Source: Dipetalonema caudispina (taxonomy: Eukaryota; Nematoda; Chromadorea; Rhabditida; Onchocercidae). Taken from it: a DNA stretch of 64,000 nt. The notes under the pieces are model-generated. The model was not told the origin of the DNA. It searched no databases and was given only the letters and a program-made list of their open reading frames with translations. A program made the position numbers and the translations under genes. Where the stretch lies: the NCBI GenBank assembly GCA_013365325.1, contig JABVXV010000033.1, positions 1 to 64,000 of the forward strand, given 5' to 3'. Shown here in pieces: positions 46,991 to 59,000 of the stretch; the first letter of the stretch is position 1; each line of letters starts with the position of its first letter.

Positions 46991-49560
46991 GAGGACGTTT
47001 CCATCATATCGTAACATCTCTCAAAACCAAAATATCCGGAAGTCATTTAAATACTTCCAAGGACGAGTTCGCCGACAAGCAGGTAAAATCTTGGTTATAT
47101 ACTGTTAACGGCATCATCATGTTGTTAATTGCTTCTTCACCTATCGATGCATGGATGATGGACTTTTATGCGAACTCGTGAAATTCGCATAAAATAGTGT
47201 GGGTTGCGCACGATGCTTATGCGGACGTATATGGGAACATGGTTCGTTGGGCCACTTTATATTTCGGTTCTTCATGGAGCTACAGAGATGCAAGCGACTT
47301 AAAAAAAATTTCTTTTTCATGTTTGTTATCAATTGTTTTAGACTTCATCTGAGTCTCATCATCAATTAAAAGCAGATATTTAAGAAATTCCTGTAAGCTA
47401 TAGGTTAGTTCTTACGAAAAGCCTATTTGTCTGATGTGAATTCAGTAAGAAGTTCTTTTTTGTGACTTAGTGTAGTGTGAATTACTTAACTTGAATTCAT
47501 CGCATAATTTATTTCCGGTTAGTGAATTTTAAAGATTGCATGAATTATTCGGTATAGAGCGATGATTTCTGTTATGGGATTAAGTGCTAGCGAATGATTA
47601 ACTATCTGTCATTGTGTAGCAGAGGGCAGTTTCTTTGCTCAATTCAGGCACACTGTGACTAGTGGAGGATTTATATTTGTGTTCTGGAGTATTGCATTAC
47701 TTATATGAATCCTCACAAAATTAGAAACATATATTTCGAGAAACTGATACAGCATTCTGTATCACCGAACGTGCCAGCTCTAAAACAAAGCCTGCAGTTT
47801 TTAATTCTAAACGCTGTAGTGTTGTCTATTTGCGTAATTCTCTTTTTAACAACTGTTTACTCTCTTCTCTAATATTCGCATTCACTATATTATTTCGAAG
47901 TCTTGTTATTTTGAAATCTGAAAGAGCAAAACTTATGTTTTTGTAACGTGATTTTATGGTATCCTTGAAAAAAGATTGTTCTCTATTGATTTCCAGTTAT
48001 CAGTTACTTACTAGTAGTTTTTGTACTTTTGAACATAAAGATTGAAATAAAGTTTTTTTTGGGGTATGAATACTTACACATGAGCAAAATGTTTCACTTC
48101 CACTTCTGTTATATACATACCTGTCATCATTTGTTGCAGCTGTTTTACCGAAGATTCACCGTCTGTTCATTTGTTATCAGTCTATTCGGAATTTATAGAA
48201 GCTGTAATTATAAATGATTTTTTTAGTTGGATTGTAAAATTCTATCGTATATGAACCATCCTGGTTTGGTTTATTGTGATGAAACCACCATGGCGAACAT
48301 CAAAGTATGACTATGATACTGCTACAAAGTATAACATTGCTACGAATATTTATTTAGGGTGAAATGCTTACCGATTCTCTTCTCATCCATTTCGTTTCAT
48401 TCCAAAAGGAAAAAGCAGGAAGGTCTTTGGGAAGAGAATAATTATTACATGAGCTATTTTAATGCTGTCTATGGATGATCGATTCAAAATTTCTGAAGAG
48501 AATTCAATGTATCACAACCATGTGCCTGAACTAGCTCATTTAAAATTAAAATGTTGAGTGGTGCTATAGGGAAAAAGGCTTTTTCTGTTTCTAAAAACAT
48601 GCAAAAAGCAAGTCTCATTGAAGTTTTGTGAAGGAATTGTGAAAAAATGCCAATTAATTTGGACGAATCTGAAAAAAAAAAAAGAGAAGCACATAGAGTA
48701 TTTGCTTCATGGCTTCCTCAATATTCAAAGTTTCCAAAACCGACTAGTGGTAGAATTGCAAAAGCTATTTGAGTGATTTGGAAATGGTAATAAACTTTCA
48801 TATAAAAAAAAAAAAAAAAATTATGGAAAATTTCCAATAGACAGTGAAGTAGTTAACAGCCTTGGTTTGCAGCACATTGCAAAATTTGCTAATAATGATT
48901 TGAAGCATGCTCTAAAATGAAAACTGCTATAAAATTTTATGCATTGAATTTCAACAATTCTCATATTTTACATTGATCGTATTGATATGGAAATCACATT
49001 TAACAAATCAAATTAAAAAATTTTGATACATTTACCTGAGCGAAATTTGTTGTTATCAATAAGACAAATCGGAGAAGATTTATCATTGCATTTCAAATGA
49101 TTTATATGCAAAATTAAGGAAATACAAAAGAAATAAAATATTATATTTACTTTAATCTAACAATCTTTCCTTGTGATTACTGAAAGAAAGAAGATGTAAG
49201 CATATTTTTTTCGAATGCATTTTTAATGAAATAATACTATATTATACGGTAGATGATGATAGGAATGATATGGGTTGTTAGTTATTCGTTTATTCATTGT
49301 TCGATTTTGTTGGAAGTGTGCTATGCCTCATTTTTAGAAGGAAAAAAAAAGAACAAATAAGCAGTAGATAGGCCTGTAGACTTAAAGCTTCCCCAAGCCT
49401 GTCAATCTAACTATGGCTTTACATGCAAACCTATTTTTATAGAAGGAAAATTCAGCTAATGGGATAGAAGCTAGATTGTTGGAATATATTTATGTGCATG
49501 TCATGAAAAGTTCCACCCATCCATTCTTTTGCTAAGCTTTTATATCTATGCTTCATTTCA
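46991..49560. other. Spacer after smg-1; less A+T-rich patch at 46990-47300
   Basis: 46990-47300 is visibly richer in G+C than its surroundings and is open in several frames on both strands, with a donor-like GCAG|GTAAAA near 47081. I could not build a consistent exon chain from it. The remaining 2.2 kb is ordinary A+T-rich spacer with a 16-base A run near 48805. Confidence 0.5.
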
Positions 49561-49561
49561 G
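49561..49561 (+). other. Candidate 5' splice-leader acceptor
   Basis: TATGCTTCATTTCAG ends at 49561, 98 bases before the ATG of the secreted-protein gene, with no coding exon upstream. Inference. Confidence 0.4.
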
Positions 49562-49659
49562 TCCTGAAATTGTTTGGGCCTATGCTAGTGTGCTTTTGTT
49601 TCTCTCTACATATGCGCCTTTGTCTTTGCACTTAGAAAAAAAAGACAAGAAAAAAAGAA

Positions 49660-52600
49660 ATGTTAACACCAGTAACATTAACACTGTTATCAGTGTGCAT
49701 TGTCGTCGTCTTGTCATTACCTCTGGTAAGTTTCCTATTAAAATGTATTTTTATAAATGTGGATGATTTTTAAGCCCAAATTGAAAGATTGTTAAATTAT
49801 TAAAAAAGTAGGTAAAAAAAATATATGGAAGGAATGAAATTTGTTTTGTTGCAAATTAACTTCTCTTAAAGTTGTTGAAATTTTGCGATGTAACGAATGT
49901 TTGGAAATTTTTTCATGAAAATCATAATGCCCAGCTAACTTTTCAAGCATAAGTCTGTTTATTAGTAACTCTTGAGAAGTTAATCAATGTATTTATTACT
50001 TAGCATTATCCTCCTTGGAAAAGTTATACCGAAGGTTACCTTTCGGCTTTTGATATCCGATGTATCGAGGCGCATTTCGAAGCCATGCAGAAGTATGAGA
50101 AATCAGATCCATGATAGGCTTCGGCCGATATGCAATAAATTTTCCTCGAGGAATTGCTTCTCTCAAATGTCAAATGTTCCTTAAAGCGATGATAAATGAT
50201 TGATGAAATTTTTTGCATCGAATAGAAAGAGAGAATGATGATGACACCTCCACAATTTCTCTGATAATCTCTACTACCATTCTTTTCTTCCTTCAAAACA
50301 CTCATTGAATATTGGTTCATTCATTACATATTGTCCAAGTTTAAATTTTTCCCCATTTAATTTTTGCTATGAAAACAGCAAAAGGGAAAAATTTGTCAAA
50401 CATAAAAAGATGAATTAAAATCCATCAAGTTTAATTGCAAATTATTTAATTCAAATTTCTTCTTTAATCATTATTTATATGAAAAAGAAAAGTACTGCTT
50501 ATGTCCTATTGCATACCGATAATGTAATTTCCTCATTAAAAATAATTAATCATACTCGAAAACTTCATCCAGCAATTTTTGTGCTTCTTTTCAGGGCAAT
50601 AATTACGAATTATCAACAAGCAGACTTTTATTGCCACGTCTCAGTAAGTTTTTCCATTAATAGCTATTTTTTTAATCTTCACCAATTCTGCAAGCAAAAG
50701 TAATTATTTTCAAGAAAACTTAACTTACATATCACTCAACACATAATGATTATTCAATCTTATCTCTGCTAGATATCCTCGTAAGTAAAATAAAAATAAC
50801 ATTTTATGATGATTGAAATTGTGAACGGAAATGTCAGTTATGTTTATTGTTCAAATATACTAGCAATATTTGGCATGAAATTTTAATTTGCAGCCAAGCA
50901 AATAATACTGACATGATAGACAAATTAGTTCCATATGATTTTCAGTCCTGAATATATGCCAAATTTTAACTCTTATCATTTTCAAATTATCACTAAAAAG
51001 CCTTAATAAATAAATGGAATTTGTCAACTAAAGATTACTTACGAGAACAATTGCATGAGATAATTAATTAGCTGATGAATATCTTCATCTCTTGAGGATA
51101 TCCTTTCAGGAGATAATTGATTTGTTCGATTCTCCCTTAAATATATTACTTCATGAATGATAATGAGGCAACTAGGATAAATATAAATATCATTATTTTA
51201 AGACGAGGTTTACAATATATGGGTTACACAAAGTGGTTACTCTTTTAAAAATATAAAAATTCAATGAAATATAGGCTCATCTTTTGCAATATCATAATAA
51301 AATGAAACTTCTCAAATGATTATGGCATATTCGATTTAGATTGAATTATTTAGATCTGATCAATTCTCTATTCCTCTCATAAATTCCTATCTCCTTTTTT
51401 TGTAATCATTATATGTAAACCGGTTGAAATTCATTATTTGCATTCCAGAATCACTGTGTACTATTTAATGTTATCATTATTAGTGTCTTTGCTAATATCG
51501 TTATCACTATTTTCATTATTTCCAAATTGTTTCATATTGTTTCATACTGTTGAAAATGAAATTAGCAAAAAAATTTTCGTATATCAAAAAAGAAAAGTTG
51601 GTAAATTTGTGTTTGGCCACAAATCGGTATCACGTAACATTTTTTTTTTTTTTTTTTTGCTTTTACTTTAATAATTACTTCCAAAATAAACTTCAATTCC
51701 CCTAAATTTCAATTTCATTCGTTCCAAAATTCCTTCACATTTTCTCAAATTCTAAAAAAATCAAATCATTATCATATCTTTTTAGTATTATTGCAAACTG
51801 GATAGCAACTAATGATCAAAGGCCATGGCAAATAAGTATTTTGTAGGCTGATGGAAATTTGTTATTATAGAGAGACATATTCATATTTATATCTTTAATT
51901 AAGATTCTTTTTGCCAGATGTCACATATTTCATTTCAAAAAAATCATTAAAAGAAAGTCATAAAAAAATCCAATTTAGCATTAAAAATGTATGCAATGCA
52001 ATATAAGAGAAGAATTCATTACAGTTTCCGTATCGGACAAAAAAGCTAATTTAATTTCGACAACATTAAGATTGAAGCTTTTGCACATATGCGCTTATCT
52101 TCCTTATGAAACAATAATTAAACATGCTAAAAGATTTCTCATTTATGATTAAAAACACGAGATGATTTAATTTGATATAACTAAAGGTAAATAATTCAAA
52201 TTCAAATACATGAACAAGATATTTCTAGAAAATTCATATTAACTTGAATTTTACAGTCAAAATTTAAATAAATTTGCATTTATATTATAAGTTTCAGAAA
52301 ATGAAGGAAAGCAATTAAATCTATTGATTTTCATTAAACAAGGTAATTATTTACAGATAATAGAATAAATCGAGAAAAACAAAGCTATCAGTTGGATGAA
52401 CGAATAAGGTTACCAATTGGACGAACAATTGCCCAAATACATAAAAAGCAGGAAGTTGTTCGAGATGATAATGATAATATTGACAGTATTGGCACTGATG
52501 GAGATGATGAACTGATCGATCAACTTGATGGTTTAAATTTTAAATATAATACTCATCAAGTTAGATGAGAAGAAAATAAAATGTGAGAAATTGAATGTAA

Positions 52601-54051
52601 AAATGGCAAATGAAGGGAAAGATTGAACGTTGAAAGATGGCCATGGAGATGATCCAAATAACCATCGTATATAATTTCACGTGTCACGTGTATTTACGCT
52701 GTAACTATATGTAATGAACTATGTAATCTGAAAGTTTTATTCATGCTTTTTGCAAACTATCATTTATATCCCAACTCATGGGTCAATTATTGCAGCAAAA
52801 TCTAGCATAGGATTAAGTTCAAGTTTTGAATTTTTGACCGTACCGGTAAAAATGATATGAGTAATTGATCAGGAAGAGTAACAATATTTCCAACAATCTT
52901 TATCTATAAGGTATTCTCGAATTCATTAATATTCCTTCCACTTTGTTGACTTCGAGAATTATTTCGTTAAAAACTTATTTATGAAATGAAAATTAGAAGT
53001 GTATTCTTTAGTAAGAAAATATTTCATTTGTTATTTTTAATGAAGTTTCTTAAATACCCAAGAAGTTGAATATATTTGTTGAAGGAGGTTCTGAAGAAAT
53101 CAATTTAAAATATACTCAGATATCTTTAAAAATTTCATCAACACTTCCAAACATCGCCAGTCCGTTGGTATAAGAAGAAGCTTAAGATTCAATATGAGCC
53201 CTTTGTATTTAAAAATATATTAAATTTGATGTCTGATTTGATTAATTACGATCACAATAAACATTATTAATTAGTAGAAACTGTTCAAAGGAATTTATTT
53301 TTTCGTTATATTTTTAGAAAGTAAAAAGTATCATGCAAAATTTCATTTTATAGACTTAGAATTGGCAATCTTGGCACGAATTGTGCAAGGTCAACTAGAT
53401 CGATATGATCCGGATCTACCCGTTGATGAATATCAGATTGTCAAATTACCCCGCAATTCAGTTAGACAGCCAATATTACCGTATGCTGAGGACATTGGTG
53501 ATAACGAAGACGAATTAACCACGCTTACTGATGATCAACCAAAAATCGCATTACCGGTTATCGAGTTACCTGAGGATGAAATTTATGAAACCGATGAACA
53601 AGATGACGAAGTACCCAAGGTTAGATTTCACTATAAATTTCAAATAACAATGTGCAACGCAAGATGATAAGAAGAGAAAAACTGAAGTATACACAGTAGA
53701 ACACAGAAATATATTTACTTAAATGAGATTAATAATTAATTTACTACTTTCACTATCACTATACTGTCACGATTATCATATCATTATCACTATCGTGAAG
53801 TGTTGAAATTATTACCTAGAAATTCATTCCTTTAATTTGTTTTTTAGGAAGTCTTACAGAATTTCATTTTGTAGTATGTCTTGATACCAGCAGAGGAAAT
53901 GATCACAGTACCTACTGCTATGATAGAAGATCACCTGGTACCCATTGATGAAGATGCATTGAATGACCTAGAATTACGAAGCAGGATAGCTATATTAGCT
54001 AATGCCTTGAATGAACGTGCTACTCGAGGCTTACCAAAAATTCAAAGATGA
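49660..54051 (+). CDS. Unrecognised secreted acidic protein, about 243 aa, five exons
   Basis: Exons 49660-49725, 50595-50643, 52357-52530, 53354-53619 and 53875-54051 join in frame throughout (732 nt with the TGA). Exon 1 is exactly a signal peptide (MLTPVTLTLLSVCIVVVLSL) followed by donor GTAAGT. The rest has no membrane segment and no cysteine. It starts basic (STSRLLLPRLNNRINREK), has one dibasic KK, then turns strongly acidic (DDNDNIDSIGTDGDDELID; ELPEDEIYETDEQDDEVPK). A helical motif occurs twice: DLELAILARIVQGQLDR near residues 97-113 and DLELRSRIAILANALNER near 218-235. It should enter the secretory pathway; acidity and absence of a fold I know suggest a granin-like or disordered secreted protein, which is inference. 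The last acceptor (TTTGTAG at 53874) was chosen because the nearer TTTTTTAG gives an immediate stop. Lies 3.2 kb downstream of smg-1, same strand. Confidence 0.62.
50004..50114 (+). CDS. Possible alternative terminal exon of the secreted-protein gene
   Basis: Inside the first intron of the secreted-protein gene, acceptor TTTATTACTTAG (ends 50003) opens a phase-0 exon reading HYPPWKSYTEGYLSAFDI and on through RCIEAHFEAMQKYEKSDP to TGA at 50112-50114, with AATAAA at 50134-50139. Joined to exon 1 it would make a 58-aa secreted peptide. Composition (Trp, Tyr, His, Cys, charged residues) is more protein-like than the surrounding intron. There is no phase-0 donor inside, so it cannot be an internal exon of the long form. 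It could also be a poison exon or chance. Confidence 0.35.
   Translation, partial: HYPPWKSYTEGYLSAFDIRCIEAHFEAMQKYEKSDP
50134..50139 (+). terminator. Candidate poly(A) signal for the short form
   Basis: AATAAA 19 bases after the in-frame stop at 50112-50114, within the first intron of the secreted-protein gene. Confidence 0.35.
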
Positions 54052-56066
54052 AATATTCCCGAGAAATTCCAACAGACAATTTTATTTCTGTGGAGACATA
54101 AGTAAAAACTATCTGTCATTATTCATATTTATGGTATTTGTTTTATCCGCAAATGTGAGTTTTAATTACAATCGTTATTCCGCAATCGTATGTAAAAGTA
54201 TTTCCCCAGTATTTCTTTGAAAATTTATTTCGAAATGCTTATTCTGTTGGAGGCAATCTTTCAGTTTCTTAGAGAAATGATGATGATGCTTTATTTTAAG
54301 AACAAATTTAACTAAAAATAATGCATTTATTCTTTTTTTTTCTTTGGAAATTAAACTGCACAATAGTCCTAAAATAATATGTATAATGTGTTTCTAAATA
54401 TTTTCTCCAACTTCAAAGATTTTCATGTAACTTTCAAGATTAACTTCAATAATTTCATAATCGATGTAAAAAAGACTTAACTTAATTCTTTTAATTGCAA
54501 TTTGCTGGAAATCACTTTCTCTGTTATTACTATCAGTGTTATTTATGCTCCGGGTTTGTTACACATACCTTAAAATATTATTTCGTTAGCAAAATGTTCA
54601 ACCGCTATAATTTACTACATTAATTTTTTTATTCACTGTGTACTGCTTATTGATGTGACTGATAAGATAAAACAGTCATTAAAAAAAAAGTCAATCAATT
54701 AAAAAATACATAGTAAAATATGAATACAAAATACGAACTTCCAGCAGAAGTCAAAAATTCTTATTAAAGGCGAAAATAGGGTGGAGAGTTTTGTTAATAA
54801 GAGCAAATCATTATTGATACTACAAATTCGATTGTGACTTTGCAGGTGGTTTTGATTTAGTTGTCGCAAAACCGGTGAAGTTATCGATCTCATGCTTACA
54901 CTGATTTTCTCTCAGTGAAAAGTGTTTTTTTCTTTTTCCATTATTTATTGGGCAATGTTCGAACGTTTATGAGCGTTTAGAATGAGGTTTTGTAACAGTA
55001 CCTGTGATTATTTATCCTAAGTATAACTTATCAGATATTTTTGATCCAAAAACAGAATAATCAAGTAAGGCGAAAGAAAATTGGGAGAAAATACGGGAAA
55101 GAAGAAACTGTCGCAACTGTTTGCGAAATTTGCAGATATTTCATAACATAGTCGGGTTTTTAGACTTTGGATTTAAATTTAAGTTGGGATCCGACATAAT
55201 TCTATTGTCTATTGTAATCACTATTTGTAGGCTTTGTAGATGAGCTCGATAACTGTTCGATAACTACTACTGGAATGTTATGAAAATGATATATATTTAA
55301 AACAACCAATCCAACAGTAACTTCTCAATTCATACTTTCTTCAGGAAGAAGCAAAGATAGAATGATTATATAGATAACATTTTTAAATTTATAGGATGTA
55401 TAAAAAATCATACAAATATTTACAATTCCAAATGCCAATTTCTCAATAAAAGATGCACAAAACGCGAACTTTAAAAGGCACAATTCTAAGAAAGGATATT
55501 AACATCCAACATCGTACTGTGAATGTGGTGAGATCAATATTAATATTACAGATAATAAGTACAACTTTCAGAATTATGCATTCTATTTCTCAGATTATGA
55601 GTTACTACTTCTAAGCAAAAAGAATTATGCATTCTATTTCTCAGATTATGAGTTACTACTTCTAAGCAAAATTTCGACTTTGAATATCCATTTTTCTTGA
55701 ATTCATGCGTTGAAATGAGACTTCTTAAGTTCTTAGGAAAAAAGAAATCCGTAAAACAGAATGGACAATTCACATGTATCATAGAAGGTTTTATGCAAAC
55801 TAACTGCATTTGATACATAAATGATATGCACTTAGTTCACAAGACCATTATAAAACAATAATTATTCAAATACTTTGTACACTATTGAAACGAAAATTCA
55901 ATACTCAATAACTTAAAAAGACTGATACTTTGTGAATTACTTCAACAACTTGAGGAAAGGAGAGGGTAACCAATCTAATCCTAACAAATTTATGTTCCTT
56001 AAAATTGATATTCGAGAACTAAAAAAGGATAAAAACAAAATAAGCCTAGTAAACAAAATTCTCGTA
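54052..56066. other. Spacer between two convergent genes
   Basis: About 2 kb between the stop of the plus-strand secreted-protein gene and the stop of the minus-strand TOR gene. Apart from the 51-bp tandem repeat listed separately I see no gene, RNA or mobile element. Confidence 0.6.
55570..55671. repeat. Perfect 51-bp tandem duplication
   Basis: 55570-55620 and 55621-55671 are identical, each starting AGAATTATGCATTCTATTTC and ending CTAAGCAAAA. Perfect identity in otherwise drifting spacer implies a recent duplication or an assembly duplicate. Confidence 0.95.
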
Positions 56067-59000
56067 CTACCAAAATGGACACCAGCCGATGTAGCACTGA
56101 CACAAATTTTCAGCTAGAATTGCTTGATCAATGAGTCGACCAACCTGTTCCGGTACACTGAATTCCACATTTGGATTAAAGTCGCGGCCTGAAATTTTTG
56201 AAAATTAAGGAATAATAAGTACTCATTTCAAGTTCTGTTCCACGGTTTAACATATATCAAAACAGAATCACAGTTTGAACGTTTTTCTCCCCCTTTTTTT
56301 CTTTCCCTTCCACAACTACAGAGAAAACTTTACAAAGTAAAAAAGCCCTTTGCAGAGAAAAAAAATACAGTGAGATTAATGGACAGAAAAGTACAGTACA
56401 GTGAAGCGAAGTAAGACGAAGAAATAAAAGTGAAACAGTGTTAAACAATAATAAGTAAAAAATTGAAAGTAAGCAGAGTAAATGAAGTGAAACAAATGGC
56501 AGTGCAGTAGGACGAACGAAATTTCAAAAATTTTGACAACGAAAAAGTCATTATAGCGTTGTGTTACAAGATCATTATTTAGACATATAATGTTTTTTTA
56601 TGTCCAATATATGCTTTCATGTTAGCCCATATTCCCGAGTAATAAAAAAAGTGAATTTAATTGTTTTAATTCCTATGCACAATATCAGGACTCTCCAAAA
56701 AAAGCATATCATTCCTGAACATGAAGTTAGGCTAGAAAAAAAATACAAATTCATGTTTTATCATATCATACCATATTTCACAATTGTGCTCCAAACATCA
56801 TATAACCTTTACTCTCAACTAATGGAGCAGCAAATTCATTACCTGCTAATTTTTGTTTGATACGCTTTAGTGATGACTCAGCTTTGGAATCAGTTTGACC
56901 ATCCTTTTGCAGTGTTTCGGGTGGCGGTCGTCTTCCACCAGCTAGAAAAAATCTGATGAGCGCATAGAAGTCATCTTTTGTACACAGTTACACAAAAAGC
57001 TTCGATAGAATTGATAATAATGAAATGTATTCCCGTTGAATAAGGTATAACAGGGAAAATAAGTGAAAAACTGAAGAATACCTTCCATTAATCTCCAATT
57101 GATCAAGGGATCATAAACAAATGCTTCAAGTACCGCGAGAAGGCTTTCTTTATTTGAACGGAGCACCCGCAAAACACGCTCACAAGTTATTCGGTAATTA
57201 CCCTCAATCCCTGTAGCTTCCATCGCCTAAAAACTGTTAAAAAATCTATTCAGATTAAGAGAATTTATGCAAAGGCGACAAATTTGAAAGACGAAGACTC
57301 GCTACCAGACAAATATTTGAAATAACTTCTAAAACTTCTTATCAACGTGAATTAGTCAATCAGTAATCCACATAGAAAATCTTATAACGAATAATGAATT
57401 TTTCTTTGTAATATTTTGTGCCATTTGAAACTCGAATTTCTCAAAAATTTCCACCTGTATAAGCATCCTTGTCAGTCGAAATGGGATTTTCTCTGGAAAC
57501 TTTTCTCTGGTCATTGCAACTTCGAAACAATCTCCAAAATCAATGTGGACAATTTTGCCGCTAACGCGATCGAGCATCAGATTTGACGGATGTCTGCAAT
57601 ATGCATGAACCATTTTGCTCCAAACCCTTTAGACAACAGTAAAACGATGTGAATTATAAATTTACCGATCTCCAAGTCCTAAAATATAGCCCACCATCGA
57701 CATACATGCCATTGAGCGGGTGTAATTGGTACGTCGATCAAACCAAATTTCCGAACTAGAAATTTCGAAAAGATGAAGAAATATGATTAAAGAATGAGCA
57801 TAACTTACAGCAACTCGCTAAAGAAATACTGTCAAAAAAACAAAAAAATGAAAAGTTTAATGATTGGTGTTGATCAGCTGAAATATCGGCATGGGTCAAG
57901 GAGACCAACAAAGAGGAATGGAAATACCTGTATCCCTAACCGACGAAATCATAGGTCCGTTGTTCTATGCTTATAATTATAAACTTACTTTGGGGATTTG
58001 AGCCACAAAATCTGCTGCAAATCATTTCCGCTCGTCATTTCAAGTGCGTGTTGGAATACCTAGAGAAAGTTACAAAATTTAAAAGCAAACGGATATTACT
58101 AATATGACCATAAGAACAAAATTTTATTGAAAATTTGGAACAGAAAAAGTCATGCCTGAACTTTCTGCAACAAAGTCATCTGATCTAAATCGTGAGCGAA
58201 ATTTTGCATAATTTTGTGTTCCATTGATAGCAAAATCCCCTTCTTTTCCCGATAATCACGAATAAGCGAATGCAGTGTATCACAGTTTGGAACCCAGCCA
58301 ATTAACCCGCTATTCTGATTCAAGGCAATAATTGAATAGCGCTGCAAAAATAGTACATAATTAGGTAAAAAAGAGCAAAGTAAAGAAGAACGCACTTTAC
58401 ACGATTCGGGAGGGATGGATAGGAACTAAATAAGGTGAGAAATTTGGCTTCTAAGACGATCGTTTTGATTTTGTTTTTCATTTTTGAATTCCAGGTAAAA
58501 GTTGAATATTTAATTCATATTAATCAGCAGCCTATTTACTAATTGTAGTTCATAATCTCTAAATTTTTCAAAAAACAGAAAAGCAAGCAACCTGAATTGT
58601 CAGATTTCGGCGAGATGTATCACCTTGATGCAAGAGCAAAGTATTGACTAAACCAAACAGCTGCATCACTCTTTCGTCTTGTCGAGGATCCTCATGACCT
58701 TTTAGGAGGAATATGTAATCTTTCCCATCACTTCCTGAACATTTTCAAAGATTTTATGTTACAGTATGAAACATGGATTATAGAAAAACCCTGTTAAAAT
58801 TAGGTAAGATGTGTCACCCGAAGAAGAGCAGAGTATTGATCAAATCAAACAGAAAAGTGGAACTCTGTCAGATACCTTTCATAACTACTTTTCTCGGTCG
58901 TTGTTTTGAATTAATCACTTGTAGTGTATTATTTATTGAAGATATAGTAACCAGTGGAGCACTTGGATCATACGTTCCAGGAACTGCCAGCTCCAAATCT

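Noticed and set aside
50772..50779. Possible 8-base micro-exon (CTGCTAG|ATATCCTC|GTAAGT) in the secreted-protein gene
   Set aside because: Its inclusion breaks the phase needed by the exon at 52357, and eight bases prove nothing by themselves.
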